This document shows, in pieces, positions 26,182 through 36,152 of a stretch of 64,000 nucleotides of DNA (its first letter is position 1; each line of letters opens with the position of its first letter). This DNA comes from Candidatus Bathyarchaeia archaeon. GTDB taxonomy: Archaea > Thermoproteota > Bathyarchaeia > Bathyarchaeales > DTEX01. The position numbers were made by a program, and so were the translations under genes. Below the pieces are notes generated by a model that worked only from the letters and a program-made list of their open reading frames with translations, was not told where the DNA came from and ran no database searches. The DNA is taken from contig JAWBXB010000004.1 in the NCBI GenBank assembly GCA_038868075.1, positions 58,629 through 122,628 on the forward strand, in the 5' to 3' direction.

Positions 26182-26934
26182 TCACCTAATGTAGAAGCCC
26201 GGAACATCATATTCATGGGACTTCTTCATTTTTGTGAGTTCCGTTTGGGTCCTCCGCATCATATCCCTCATAGCTAGGCGTACTTCCTCACCCTTCTCTA
26301 TCAGCTCAGATACATCAATATTCATATTCATTATTCTATTGAGCGCTTTTATTATAACTGAAGAGGCTTCTGGATCTGGATAATTATAAAATGTCTCGGC
26401 TAATAATGTTATTACTGGTATATTCTTTTCAGCACAATATTTTAGGATTAATGCTTGCGGACCCACAAGGAAACCTCTCTCTATTATCTCAACTTCGTTT
26501 TCCGTAAGAATCTTAAGCATTTCATTATTTGATGCCGCTCCAAAAATCCTTATTCTCTCAAGCTCGTGGCGATTTGGGACAGGCAGCCCGCCTAGAGAGA
26601 ATACTCTTCCAACCTTTTTTCCCTCCATCCAATCAACAATACCTTTTATTATCGGATGAAGAGCATCCGAAGGAATAGCAATATCAGAGATTAACACTAG
26701 AAATCTATCATTTCCAAAAAACCTGATTACTGATTTTGGCAGCCCATTCTCAAGTATGATTATTGGCGAAAGCAAATCTGTTTCCACATAAGCCACTTCT
26801 GTAAGATTTAACTTAGAAATTATATGTGCGGCTGCGATAACCCCGACTAGACCAACGTCTGGAAGCCCGCAAACAATGTTAGCACCTTCTGGTATGTCTT
26901 TATGCTCAACAATTTTGAGCAACTCAATAGACAA
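26182..26934 (-). CDS. PAC2 family protein (proteasome assembly chaperone-like)
   Basis: A 250-residue protein of the PAC2/COG2047 family. It starts with VCGLPDVGLVGVIAAAHII, the typical G-x-P-x-x-G-x-V-G motif, followed by RFLVLISDIAIPSDALHPI, RVFSLGGLPVPNRHEL, IERGFLVGPQALILKYC and LLAETFYNYPDPEASSVII. Archaeal PAC2 proteins resemble PbaA/PbaB, which aid proteasome assembly, though the exact role of this subtype is not known. It lies upstream of Hsp20 (6 bases after the ORF end), so the two may share a protein-quality-control unit. Confidence 0.85.
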   Translation of the reverse strand: MSIELLKIVEHKDIPEGANIVCGLPDVGLVGVIAAAHIISKLNLTEVAYVETDLLSPIIILENGLPKSVIRFFGNDRFLVLISDIAIPSDALHPIIKGIVDWMEGKKVGRVFSLGGLPVPNRHELERIRIFGAASNNEMLKILTENEVEIIERGFLVGPQALILKYCAEKNIPVITLLAETFYNYPDPEASSVIIKALNRIMNMNIDVSELIEKGEEVRLAMRDMMRRTQTELTKMKKSHEYDVPGFYIR

Positions 26935-27067
26935 TTTTCCACCTCATTAAACAAGAATATAATAAAAATATTATTAAGGTTTCTTCAATATTCCCTAAAC
27001 ATTTGACTAATGGAATTTAGTACCCTTTAGGGGGATGAAGTAATAGTTTTTAATTAATTAAAAATCA

Positions 27068-29797
27068 TCATTTTATTCCCAGAGTAGCTCGATGTCTCTC
27101 CATCTCCTTTAGTTTAATTGAAACCTTATCGAAGAGTATCTCGTATATTTTCAGAGCTTCTTCTAAAGCTCTTTCTATACTTATTCTTCCCATTTCGACA
27201 TCAGCCATTAATTGCTCGACGTAACGTCTTGTATCTGGTGTAACAAGTCTTTCATCAACATCTTTAAGGAGGTTTATTAATGTCTCGCCCAAACTACTTA
27301 TATAGAATGTCTTCCTTCTCTTCTCAGCGTAACCCCTATCAACAATTATTTGGGGATAATCGGCTCTAGTCGCATCCGTTCCAATCGAATGTTTCTCTAA
27401 AAGCTTAAGTAACTCTGACTCCGTAAGTCGTGGAGGAGGCTTTGTTTCACGTTCTTCAAGGTTAACTTTAATTACTGGTAGTTTTTCACCAGCACTCAAG
27501 TTAGGTATATATGTGAGGTCTTTAGGCTTAAAATATGGGAATATCTGATAAAATCCCTCGTCTAAAAAGTATCTGCCAGTTGAATTCATTTGCACATCAT
27601 TTAACTTAACATTAATCTTCCATCTTCTTAATAGCGCATCCCTTCCAATCGTGTTTGCTAAATATCGTCTACTAATGTACTCCCAAATTTCTCCCTTAAC
27701 ATCTAAAGCTGGGTAATATGCTGCGGGATAGATAGGTGGGTGCGCGCCATCATTCTTTCTACCATCTCTGGGATTAAAGGAGAACACATTAATATATCTG
27801 CCTAGCGGCGTAGAAGATAACATGTTAAGTATTGATTTATGATCAACGCTTAGCCACATATTTGTCTCAGTTCTAGGATAGCTTATGTAACCATCACCAT
27901 AGAGCGTTTCAGCTAAAGCCATGATCTTTGTCGCGCTTAAACCCATAATCTTAGAAAGCTCCTGTAGCATAGTATCGGTATCTGTGGGAAGAGGCTTATG
28001 CTCAGTCTCATCCTTGACTTGGAAATCGATGAGGATGGCATATTTAGCGTTTTTAGCCGCGGCGTAATTCCGCTGCGCCTCACTTAAATTCTTAATGGGG
28101 TTAGAGGAAACCTTAATTTTAGCGCCATGAACGTTGAGTATCGCGGATATAACGTAATATTTCTCAGGCTTAAAATTCCTAATTTCCATCTCCCTTTGAT
28201 AGATAAACCAGAGTGTAGGCATCTGACAATTATGTACTACAATATTCGAGACCAAATAGGTATTATCACTTGTTTCAAGATTATAAACTAAGCCAGAATA
28301 TGTTATTTTTCTGACATTTATTATTGGCGTCAATATATATCCATCTAAAACATGAAATCTTGCATTTTTCAGGCGGGGGTTTATTCGCATAATATAAGTA
28401 ACCCTGTTATTTTCCCCATTGTCATGTCTAGCATATATGTGGAGGAAGCAGCCAAGTCTGGCGTAAAGTAATTGGAGTTGCATTGCTAAAACCTTTGATT
28501 TAGTAGTCATGTAAATATTGAAGTTTTCTTTATGATTGTGCTTTGCCCTATTTTCACTTCCTGCTTTATATCCCTCGAGAAAAGCCCTAATTATACCTAG
28601 GTCCTTGTGTAAGAGAATGAATTCTGGGATGCGTTTATTTTCCGCTTTATCTCCACACCATGCAGTGAGAGCTTTAGAAAGCATCTCAGAATATATAAGT
28701 ACATCTATTATTGGATCCTTATGTCTCTGTATATTGAACGATGAAACTTTCAGCATCCTTATTACTTTTATTAACCGGCTTAAAGATCTCTCTATATTCG
28801 CGTTAATTCTTACTCGTATATAATTACTTGAGGAGTATCCACCAGCAATATATGCACCTAACAGCCATGCTATATCCCTATTTAGGTGAAGAACCGTTTT
28901 ATTCTCTTCATTCGTAAACTTCTCTAATGAAATTTCTTTAACTTCAATTGTGCCTTTAACACGCGGTATGAAGAGATAGCTGTCTTCAGACGTTATAAAT
29001 TCAGCGCTTTTCCAGGTAAGATCGGGAATACAATTCCCTCTAAGCGGCCGGTTTGAAATTGATGCAATAAGTACTGGATGTTCTGGTGTTAATTCTATTG
29101 GGAGTAAACCTAAACCCTTAATTCTAATTAGCTGCCCAGAGTACTCCCGCACAAACTTCTTAATCACCCTGTTGTCACTAAAGATAAAACCTATACATCT
29201 GTCTCCAACGTTTATTTCGAGTATTGGTTTATAATCTCCTGGTATTATTGTGTCGCCTTTAACACATGATCCCCATGAGATTACGTTATCGCTTGTATTT
29301 AGGCTTCTTGAAAGCGTTAAAAGTCTTGTATACGCTGCGCCTGTAATTAAGTCAAATTTGTGGCGGAATAAGGCTTTCCAAACCCAATTCCATTTCAAAT
29401 CAAGCTCAAAGTTTTCCCAGGCTTGCCTAAGCTCGTTTGGCGTAGCCGCGTTAAATCTCATTCGAGCATACATTGGTATTTTTCCTAGAACTCTTTCAGC
29501 CACTAAAAGTGCTTCATATGCTATTAATTCTCCCTCTGGATCATTATCAGTTGCTAAAATCAACATTTCAGATCTCTTGAGAGCATTGGCTAAATCCCTA
29601 TAAGCTTCAGAATCTCTAACAATCCATTCGATTGGAGCCTTAAAGAGGTCACGTGGGTTAACACTTCTCCATTTAGAGTAGCGCTCAGGAAAATCTAGCT
29701 CGAGAATATGCCCCCTTAATGCTATGACTGACGGTGAGGGCTTTATGGCTGACCGAATTGTCCTTGCAACCGATGCCTTCTCTGCAATCACTAGCAT
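27068..29797 (-). CDS. topA: DNA topoisomerase I (type IA) interrupted by an intein
   Basis: A 909-residue precursor; without the intein the enzyme has 563 residues. The Toprim domain comes first (LVIAEKASVARTI, then ATDNDPEGE with D84, D86 and E88). After the intein the cleavage/strand-passage domain continues with CQMPTLWF, SLDGYISYPRTETN-type sequence with catalytic Y640, and ends with RADYPQIIVDRGYAEK. No C-terminal zinc finger or helicase domain is present, so it is not reverse gyrase. The intein (residues 178-523) sits in the conserved S-(x)-C-Q-x-P-T-L motif right before the helix that carries the active-site region. The enzyme relaxes negative supercoils; it belongs to the COG0550 type found in many archaea. 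Confidence 0.92.
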   Translation of the reverse strand: MLVIAEKASVARTIRSAIKPSPSVIALRGHILELDFPERYSKWRSVNPRDLFKAPIEWIVRDSEAYRDLANALKRSEMLILATDNDPEGELIAYEALLVAERVLGKIPMYARMRFNAATPNELRQAWENFELDLKWNWVWKALFRHKFDLITGAAYTRLLTLSRSLNTSDNVISWGSCVKGDTIIPGDYKPILEINVGDRCIGFIFSDNRVIKKFVREYSGQLIRIKGLGLLPIELTPEHPVLIASISNRPLRGNCIPDLTWKSAEFITSEDSYLFIPRVKGTIEVKEISLEKFTNEENKTVLHLNRDIAWLLGAYIAGGYSSSNYIRVRINANIERSLSRLIKVIRMLKVSSFNIQRHKDPIIDVLIYSEMLSKALTAWCGDKAENKRIPEFILLHKDLGIIRAFLEGYKAGSENRAKHNHKENFNIYMTTKSKVLAMQLQLLYARLGCFLHIYARHDNGENNRVTYIMRINPRLKNARFHVLDGYILTPIINVRKITYSGLVYNLETSDNTYLVSNIVVHNCQMPTLWFIYQREMEIRNFKPEKYYVISAILNVHGAKIKVSSNPIKNLSEAQRNYAAAKNAKYAILIDFQVKDETEHKPLPTDTDTMLQELSKIMGLSATKIMALAETLYGDGYISYPRTETNMWLSVDHKSILNMLSSTPLGRYINVFSFNPRDGRKNDGAHPPIYPAAYYPALDVKGEIWEYISRRYLANTIGRDALLRRWKINVKLNDVQMNSTGRYFLDEGFYQIFPYFKPKDLTYIPNLSAGEKLPVIKVNLEERETKPPPRLTESELLKLLEKHSIGTDATRADYPQIIVDRGYAEKRRKTFYISSLGETLINLLKDVDERLVTPDTRRYVEQLMADVEMGRISIERALEEALKIYEILFDKVSIKLKEMERHRATLGIK
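28229..29266 (-). other. Intein in topA with degenerate LAGLIDADG endonuclease
   Basis: The intein is 346 residues. Block A starts CVKGDTIIPG with Cys1, block B reads LLPIELTPEHPVLI with the TxxH (T237, H240), and block G ends YLVSNIVVHN with a following Cys524, so all splicing residues are present. The endonuclease region has two LAGLIDADG-type helices, LLGAYIAGG (residues 312-320) and FLEGYKAGS (406-414), but at the acidic positions glycine, lysine or alanine are found. The splicing parts look functional while the endonuclease is probably dead. The insertion point lies in the catalytic motif, a typical intein site. Confidence 0.88.
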
Positions 29798-29934
29798 GAT
29801 ATTTTACACCAATAAAGAAATTATCCTTAAAGTACACCTTAAAAATGGTTCTATTATGCTAATTTACTTAGCATTAAACAGGAATATGGTGTTTGCTGCT
29901 TATTACCTTGAAAGAGGCTCCGCCACCATAAGCA

Positions 29935-30957
29935 TTAAGTCCTCTTAAATTTCTCCCATAACCTGAATATTTCATCCGTTACGTACACATCGTTGAGAAC
30001 CTCTATTAAGGAAGAATCCCTCATAACCTCAACAAGATGTCCCGCATAATCTTTAACTCTTCCAATAACTGCTGCTCCAATACCGAGATTTTGCAGTACA
30101 TTTAATGCTTTATCCATTTTGTCTGATGGTACCGTCGCGATTAAGGCACCTGAGCTTATAAGTCTCAGCACGTCTATTCCGAGGTTTTCCGCGATTAATT
30201 TGGTTTCATCAGCAATCGGTACATTATCAGTCCATAATTCGATGGTTTTATGTGATGCATAGGCAAGTTCCGATACTCCCCCTAGTATACCCCCCTCCGT
30301 TGGATCATGCATTGCCGTTACTAAACCCATTTCCGCTAAGGCAAGCGCCTCTCTTGCAACACTAATATTCGTCAGAAATTTGGCGCCTTTCTCAATCTTT
30401 TCATCCTTAACACCCATGTTCTTCAGTACGCTGGCGAAATCTGTGCATAATATTGCTGTTCCCTCAATGGCTGCGGTCTTAGTCATGATTAGGTAATCAC
30501 CTGCCTTAGCCCCTGAAGTAGTTACAATCTTATCCTTTTTAGCAATACCTATAGCTGTTGTACCAACTAGGGGTCTATCGATACCGGATGTCCTCTCAGT
30601 ATGTCCGCCAACAACCATTATCCCAAGCTCTTTTGCGGCTTCATCTATTTGAACCATAATTTTGTTAAGGAAATCTTCTGGTGATGATTCTGGAAGAAAT
30701 AGCGACATTAGGAACCATCTTGGCTTAACCCCCCTCACAGCTATATCATTGGCGACTATGTGGACAGATAGCCATCCTAGAAATTCGCTTGCACCACTTA
30801 TGGCATCATTATGAACCACAAGAATTCTTTCATCCCCAAGATCAATAAGCGCAGCATCTTCACCAACTGAGGGACCTACAAGAACATTAGGATCCCTAAC
30901 TCCAATTCTCGTGTAAATTAATTTCTCCATAACCTTAGGCGGGATCTTTCCAGCCAT
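29935..30957 (-). CDS. AIR synthase-related protein (HypE/ThiL superfamily)
   Basis: A 340-residue ATP-binding protein of the PurM/HypE/ThiL superfamily. GPSVGEDAALIDLGDERILVVHND is the N-terminal dimer region, followed by GWLSVHIVANDIAVRGVKPRW, IMVVGGHTERT, PLVGTTAIGIA and VTAMHDPTEGGILGGVSELA. This is the COG1973 type of HypE-like protein, common in archaea. No C-terminal cysteine as in HypE (which ends PRIC) is found, so it is not a hydrogenase maturation protein in the strict sense. The substrate is not known. It lies between topA (137 bases) and a nitroreductase gene, both on the same strand. Confidence 0.8.
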   Translation of the reverse strand: MAGKIPPKVMEKLIYTRIGVRDPNVLVGPSVGEDAALIDLGDERILVVHNDAISGASEFLGWLSVHIVANDIAVRGVKPRWFLMSLFLPESSPEDFLNKIMVQIDEAAKELGIMVVGGHTERTSGIDRPLVGTTAIGIAKKDKIVTTSGAKAGDYLIMTKTAAIEGTAILCTDFASVLKNMGVKDEKIEKGAKFLTNISVAREALALAEMGLVTAMHDPTEGGILGGVSELAYASHKTIELWTDNVPIADETKLIAENLGIDVLRLISSGALIATVPSDKMDKALNVLQNLGIGAAVIGRVKDYAGHLVEVMRDSSLIEVLNDVYVTDEIFRLWEKFKRT

Positions 30958-31082
30958 AACTCCACCAAATCCCTGAATTAATCCTTATAGAGGATAAGAT
31001 TTCCCAAAAATTAAAATGTTAAGCTTATAACAACAAAAATAAATAAGATTGTAAGAGAACGCAGGTTCCGTAAAGCATTCTC

Positions 31083-31655
31083 TTACCAATGATTATACCT
31101 TATAATCTCTTCTAAGGGTTTTCTGTCAGTTACAGGTTCCTTCTTCTCTGCTGGATAGCCTAAGGTCACCATTGCCACAATTCTAGAGTCCTCAGGAAGA
31201 CCCAAAACCTTCTTAAGGTCTTCCTCCTCGTGGAAGACTCCCACCCAGCATGTTCCCAAACCCATCTCCCAGGCAGCTAAAACGAGGTTCTGTAAAGCTA
31301 TGGAAACATCGATTTTCCAGAAGTCTGTTCCAGGGAAACTTTCTTTCGGCAGAGCGCAGCCAACAATTATAACTGGAGCTGTAAGTAGCGGGCTTCTCGG
31401 AGGTCCTCTGGGGGGCATGCGCAATCGGGTTGGAGGTAGTCCTCTTGGAGAAGGCCTAAATTTCTCCTTAACATTTATTATTTTCTCCTTAACCTTTGGA
31501 TCCGTTACAATAATGAAGCGCCATGGCTGTCTATTACCTGCTGAGGGTGCCAATCTAGCTGCTTCGAGAACCCTACGGAGTTTATCCTCCTCAACTGGCC
31601 TGTCTTCATAAACACGTATACTTCTCCTAGTTCTTATAGCTTCAAAAACATCCAT
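31083..31655 (-). CDS. Nitroreductase family FMN enzyme
   Basis: A 190-residue FMN-dependent oxidoreductase. MDVFEAIRTRRSIRVYEDRPVEEDKLRRVLEAARLAPSAGNRQPWRFIIV is the FMN-binding N-terminus, with the R-R-S-x-R and S-x-x-N-x-Q-P-W motifs. The C-terminal LVLAAWEMGLGTCWVGVF and MVTLGYPAEKK complete it. A Pro/Gly-rich loop (PSPRGLPPTRLRMPPRGPPRSP) in the middle is unusual and seems to be an insertion in this subfamily. The physiological substrate is not known. Confidence 0.9.
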   Translation of the reverse strand: MDVFEAIRTRRSIRVYEDRPVEEDKLRRVLEAARLAPSAGNRQPWRFIIVTDPKVKEKIINVKEKFRPSPRGLPPTRLRMPPRGPPRSPLLTAPVIIVGCALPKESFPGTDFWKIDVSIALQNLVLAAWEMGLGTCWVGVFHEEEDLKKVLGLPEDSRIVAMVTLGYPAEKKEPVTDRKPLEEIIRYNHW

Positions 31656-31763
31656 TTGACCACCGAATAGATTAGGAGTTACATAAAAATATAAGGTTTA
31701 GGTAAAACATCGTGAATTCTCATGGTCATCTACGAACAGTATGTATTTAGGCTGAATAAACCA

Positions 31764-34700
31764 TTACTCTTTTTCCTCGATCTTAAACCCTATTTTCTCT
31801 TTCTCAGTATATTCCAGAGATAGACGCCTAACAAAGGAGGCTGTTTGCCATATACTCTCCCTTTTCCATGGTGAAATTGCTCTTGAAGACAATTTTATTA
31901 CATAGATGTCTCCGCGCTTCTCTGCGAATAATTTGTTCTCAGTATTTGCATGAATGGGGTCATAAGTGTAGGAGAATAAGAGGCGTAAGGTTTGAGGTTC
32001 CGTTATATCCCCCTCAACCCTAATATTGTTAACCTTCTCTTCGAAACTCGCTGGACCACTTAAATCTCTCATCCTCCTCTCCATGAAAGGGAAGAAGTCT
32101 TTGAGCTCATTATAAGTGATCTTCACTGGTATCTCTATAACCCATGAGTCTCCTTCACCTTTTTCATAGGATAAAGTGAACCTGCGTAGTAATGATGGTG
32201 TTATTTTAAGAGGCGCCCTCAATGCTGGTATAAGCGATCCAAAAACTGATGATATTATGGAGAATGCGATGGCGAAAATAGCCCAGAAAGCTTCAGCCTT
32301 ATATTTCATAATTAGGGTTTGCTGGGCAAGAACAAAGAGCATGTAATAGTTTATTAAACTAAGGATGTATCCTAAACCGCCTGCGATTATGGCTATTATA
32401 AGTGCTTCGCAAATGAAAACTGCTGAAATCTGAGATGGATTAAAGCCTATTGTTGAGAGTGTCACTATTTCATGTCTCCGCTCATAAACGGAGTTAAGTA
32501 GCATTACCCCAATATTTAGGGAGATTAGTGTTAGAAGCATTAGATTTTCATTAAATCCGTAGCTTACTGTGTGATAGCCAACATATAAATGCATTATTTC
32601 ATTATTAATTGAGACAAACGTCTCAATCATGGGGAATAGAAGTGTAATCTTTTTAGCCATAGAAATGGAATCATCTGACCTTGCTGTCTTAATTACAACT
32701 CTTGTTATGGCGGTGTATGGTAGCTGGAGTGCTGTCGTGTCAAGCATTATTACGACATCTTTTGGATAAACATATACTGGAATAGAGGAGGCTCCACCTT
32801 GGACAGGTTGAATTCGGACCATTTGTGGTAGAATGGGCTCACCATTTAAATCCGTTATCTCAGCTAGTCTAGCGCTCTCAAATATGCCGACTACAGTAAA
32901 GTTTCTTCCAGAGAAGACTATTGTGTCATTAACTTTAATCTGTAAGGCATTTTTTGCCTCCTGACTAATCAAGATTCCATTAAAATCATTATCCGCCAGA
33001 AACCTCCCCATATCCTCCCCACCAACAATCCCATCTATCCCAGTAACACTGGACTCTAAGCTCGGCTTTATTCCCAAAACTCCAAAAATAGTATATTCTC
33101 TTTCTTTTGAAGGAGTGAATAGTTTGTCCAGTGGTGTAGGTGACATACCAGCTTGCGGAAGATTCTTTACCAATGGAACCACTAAGGAGGAGCCATAATA
33201 TCCGTTAAGCCACTCAATTACCCTTTCATCGAGAGCACCATATGGATACATGGGACCACTTGGTGGCTGGGAGACAAGAATCCCCTCAGATGGTGGCGTC
33301 CCACGTACCTTCTCAATTACAAAGCCTTCCTCGTAGGAAAATGATGTCAGATTAATGAAGGAGAGAACAGATATTAAAATCATAGACATGATTAAGATTG
33401 ACCTAAGTTTCCTTCTCTTCAAGTTTTCAGCGGCTAATGCAAAAGACGCTACAATAGCGCTTCTTACAGAAATCGCTCTCCTATCGCTTTTCTCACCATA
33501 CGTGTAAGGTGCATTAATTAGTATAAAGCCGAAAATAAATGACGCTATTAAAAGTAATGGAAGGAAAAGAGGTTCAAGGATTGTTCCCACTAAAGGATTA
33601 TGCTCTTTGCTTTGTATAAGCATGTATCCCGGATACGTATAATAAAGGGCTGTAACTATGAGAGTGTAAATAAATAGGCCTATGAGGGCCCTCTTACGTT
33701 TATCCCTGTATAAGAAAGCACCTAGAATCGATGAGATCACACCACTAAATGGTGTTAAAACAAATAGTGAGGCAACAGAATTCTGAAACATGCTTATGAG
33801 AGATCTCTCAACATCCCTAAGAGTCACATAAGATTCGTAGAGGTAAGCTTGAGCACCTATGTAGTCTCCTCTCTGCAGGAGAGTTTTAGCATTTTCCAAT
33901 AAACCTTCACTAATAGATATTTTGAACTTCTCATAAGCTGCTAATACACCAACTATTTCCGCCATCTCTTTATTCCTTTCTAAGATTCCAGGAATTGTCT
34001 CATAGGCGTCTAGGTACAATCTTTTTTCTTTCAGGTTTAACGTTATTTGTTCACCCTGCTCAAGGAGTAAATAACTATCATTAGATGGAAGTATGAAGCT
34101 GAATCTTCCTCTAACATCCCGTTCTTCTTCCCATATAAAAATCCTAATTCTAACTCCTAAGCCGGCCGGAGCGAAAATTACTCTGGTTCTATTATGCCAA
34201 GATCCATAAAATCTTGTTATGGCACCAACGGTTCTCAGGAGATTCCTTTCATCAATCAATGTACATAGGAAGCCTTCTTCATTTGGATATATGAGTGGCA
34301 CATCAACCAAAATTATTGTGGCTCCTGGGAGAAGTGAAAAAGTAAGGCGGCATTCTAATAAATCGCGAGTAGATGCAACTATACATGATGGAACATAATC
34401 GATTCCAGGTGTTGTTTCATTATCATAGTAAGCTAAAAAGATAACCGTTTCACGAGAAAAAGCTGGTAGATCGCGGCTTATATAAGTCTCGAATAAACCT
34501 GAAGCATTTGTCTCCGCGAAGAACGTTACATCTATATCAAGATCATATTTAACGAATTCCCGAAAAGATCCCTCAACCCTCCTATAATCAACCGCCCAAT
34601 TTATTACACCAATTTTAACTCTCTCTAATGGTTTCCCAGCAATATAATCAACGACGAAACCATACACGTGGATCTGATTATTATCTTCGGCATGGAGAAC

Positions 34701-34820
34701 ATTTACCTGAAATATTAACGAGAGTAATAAGTAGAGTAATAGGGGAAACATTATCCCTAACGCTGAATTCAGCTTCACTTTTGTATTTTCTCTCTTTTTT
34801 GGAATCATTATTGATATCAA
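31764..34820 (-). CDS. Large FtsX-type ABC permease with extracytoplasmic domain
   Basis: A 1018-residue membrane protein. One N-terminal segment (about 22-43) is followed by a carboxypeptidase-regulatory-like beta domain (VYGFVVDYIAGKPLERVKIG to about residue 145), a second beta region, then coiled helices (residues 285-345) and membrane segments at about 350-435. From residue 450 the FtsX/MacB core appears: LAAENLKRRKLRSILI, an extracytoplasmic MacB-like domain, then the C-terminal three segments with NSVYERRHEIVTLSTIGFNPSQIS. The C-terminal soluble domain matches that of the permease at 1-1166. Probably exports lipoproteins or peptides or acts on the cell surface; no ATPase is adjacent. 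Confidence 0.8.
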   Translation of the reverse strand: MISIMIPKKRENTKVKLNSALGIMFPLLLYLLLSLIFQVNVLHAEDNNQIHVYGFVVDYIAGKPLERVKIGVINWAVDYRRVEGSFREFVKYDLDIDVTFFAETNASGLFETYISRDLPAFSRETVIFLAYYDNETTPGIDYVPSCIVASTRDLLECRLTFSLLPGATIILVDVPLIYPNEEGFLCTLIDERNLLRTVGAITRFYGSWHNRTRVIFAPAGLGVRIRIFIWEEERDVRGRFSFILPSNDSYLLLEQGEQITLNLKEKRLYLDAYETIPGILERNKEMAEIVGVLAAYEKFKISISEGLLENAKTLLQRGDYIGAQAYLYESYVTLRDVERSLISMFQNSVASLFVLTPFSGVISSILGAFLYRDKRKRALIGLFIYTLIVTALYYTYPGYMLIQSKEHNPLVGTILEPLFLPLLLIASFIFGFILINAPYTYGEKSDRRAISVRSAIVASFALAAENLKRRKLRSILIMSMILISVLSFINLTSFSYEEGFVIEKVRGTPPSEGILVSQPPSGPMYPYGALDERVIEWLNGYYGSSLVVPLVKNLPQAGMSPTPLDKLFTPSKEREYTIFGVLGIKPSLESSVTGIDGIVGGEDMGRFLADNDFNGILISQEAKNALQIKVNDTIVFSGRNFTVVGIFESARLAEITDLNGEPILPQMVRIQPVQGGASSIPVYVYPKDVVIMLDTTALQLPYTAITRVVIKTARSDDSISMAKKITLLFPMIETFVSINNEIMHLYVGYHTVSYGFNENLMLLTLISLNIGVMLLNSVYERRHEIVTLSTIGFNPSQISAVFICEALIIAIIAGGLGYILSLINYYMLFVLAQQTLIMKYKAEAFWAIFAIAFSIISSVFGSLIPALRAPLKITPSLLRRFTLSYEKGEGDSWVIEIPVKITYNELKDFFPFMERRMRDLSGPASFEEKVNNIRVEGDITEPQTLRLLFSYTYDPIHANTENKLFAEKRGDIYVIKLSSRAISPWKRESIWQTASFVRRLSLEYTEKEKIGFKIEEKE

Positions 34821-34952
34821 TTTTGATAAACCTATAAAAAGATTTTCTAAAATTCTCCTGTAAAATGAAGATTAGTAGACATCAAAGTTAATTTTAATCC
34901 TTAAGTTTTTAAATAATTGACGATCAGTGATTGAAGTGTGGTGAACACATAT

Positions 34953-36083
34953 ATGGGATTGATGAGAACACACTTGTATGAATATCACAAAAAATATGCT
35001 TTTCTTACAGAATTTGCTAATTTCGAGATGCCGCTATGGTATGAAGGGATAGTTCCGGAGCATTTAGCTGTAAGGGAGAGCGCTGGAATCTTTGATGTAA
35101 CTCATATGGGTCGCTATATAGTTTCCAAAGAGGATTCAAGGGTTTTCTTAGATAATATCTCTACAAGGGATGTTGAATCAATTAAAGTTGGGCAAGGAAA
35201 GTACTCAATTATATGTAATGAGAGTGGTGGGATAATAGATGATATCATGATTTTCCGCTTAGAGGAAAATGTTTTTCTGATTGTTTGCAACGCAGTTAAT
35301 CGAGTGAAGGACTACAATTGGATGAAGGCCCATTCGCATGGTTTTTCTTTGAAGATTAAGGACTTATCAAATAATATTGCCATGTTTGCAGTTCAAGGTC
35401 CAAAAGCAATTGAAATCCTGCAGCAAATTGTAGATTTAGATCTTAGCAGTCTACGTTATGGTTACGGGACCTGGACAAGGATAAAAGATATTGACGTCTT
35501 CATTAGTAGGACCGGGTATACTGGTGAGGATGGGTTTGAATTATTTCTGTGGAATACACCGCTAGAAGAGTATGGGAAAGCATACAATTTATGGAGTACA
35601 ATTCTTAACACTGGAAAGGAATATGGTATAAAACCATGTGGTCTAGGGGCGCGGGACGCTTTAAGGATCGAAGCTGGCTTCTGTCTATATGGAAATGATA
35701 TAAATGAGACAGTGACGCCTCTTGAGGCTAGGTTGGATTTCGCAGTAAACCTTCAGAAAGATAGGTTCATTGGTAAAGAAGCGCTTTTGAGACAGGTTGC
35801 TGAGGGAATCAAGCGTCTTAGGGTTGGAATACGTTTACTAGAACGTGGGATACCTAGATCTGGATGCAAAATACTTTTTGATAAAGAAATCATTGGTGAA
35901 GTAACAAGTGGGACGTTTTCACCTTTACTCAAATGCGGTATAGGTATGGGTTATGTTCTAACAGAGTACGCGAAGCCGAAAACACCCGTTAATGTTCAAA
36001 TCCGGGACAAATGCTTTGAGGCGGAAATAGTGGATATGCCATTTTATGATACCGCGAGATATGGAAGGAAAAGACAGAAATAA
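34953..36083 (+). CDS. gcvT: Glycine cleavage T protein (aminomethyltransferase)
   Basis: A 376-residue GcvT that moves the aminomethyl group from lipoyl-GcvH to a tetrahydropterin and frees ammonia. MRTHLYEYHKKYAFLTEFANFEMPLWY is the family start; the folate-binding core reads SRTGYTGEDGFELF and GLGARDALRIEAGFCLYGNDI, and the C-terminal barrel TSGTFSPLLKCGIGMGYV. I choose ATG 34953 because GGTGA lies 8 bases upstream; a GTG at 34938 is the longer alternative. It is followed after about 70 bases by gcvH and is convergent with the gcvPB-gcvPA pair. Confidence 0.94.
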   Translation: MGLMRTHLYEYHKKYAFLTEFANFEMPLWYEGIVPEHLAVRESAGIFDVTHMGRYIVSKEDSRVFLDNISTRDVESIKVGQGKYSIICNESGGIIDDIMIFRLEENVFLIVCNAVNRVKDYNWMKAHSHGFSLKIKDLSNNIAMFAVQGPKAIEILQQIVDLDLSSLRYGYGTWTRIKDIDVFISRTGYTGEDGFELFLWNTPLEEYGKAYNLWSTILNTGKEYGIKPCGLGARDALRIEAGFCLYGNDINETVTPLEARLDFAVNLQKDRFIGKEALLRQVAEGIKRLRVGIRLLERGIPRSGCKILFDKEIIGEVTSGTFSPLLKCGIGMGYVLTEYAKPKTPVNVQIRDKCFEAEIVDMPFYDTARYGRKRQK

Positions 36084-36152
36084 TATTAGGCAATCCCTAG
36101 AATAAACATTAATTGTATGCCCAAAACTTATAGAGACGCGGAGGGTGATGCT

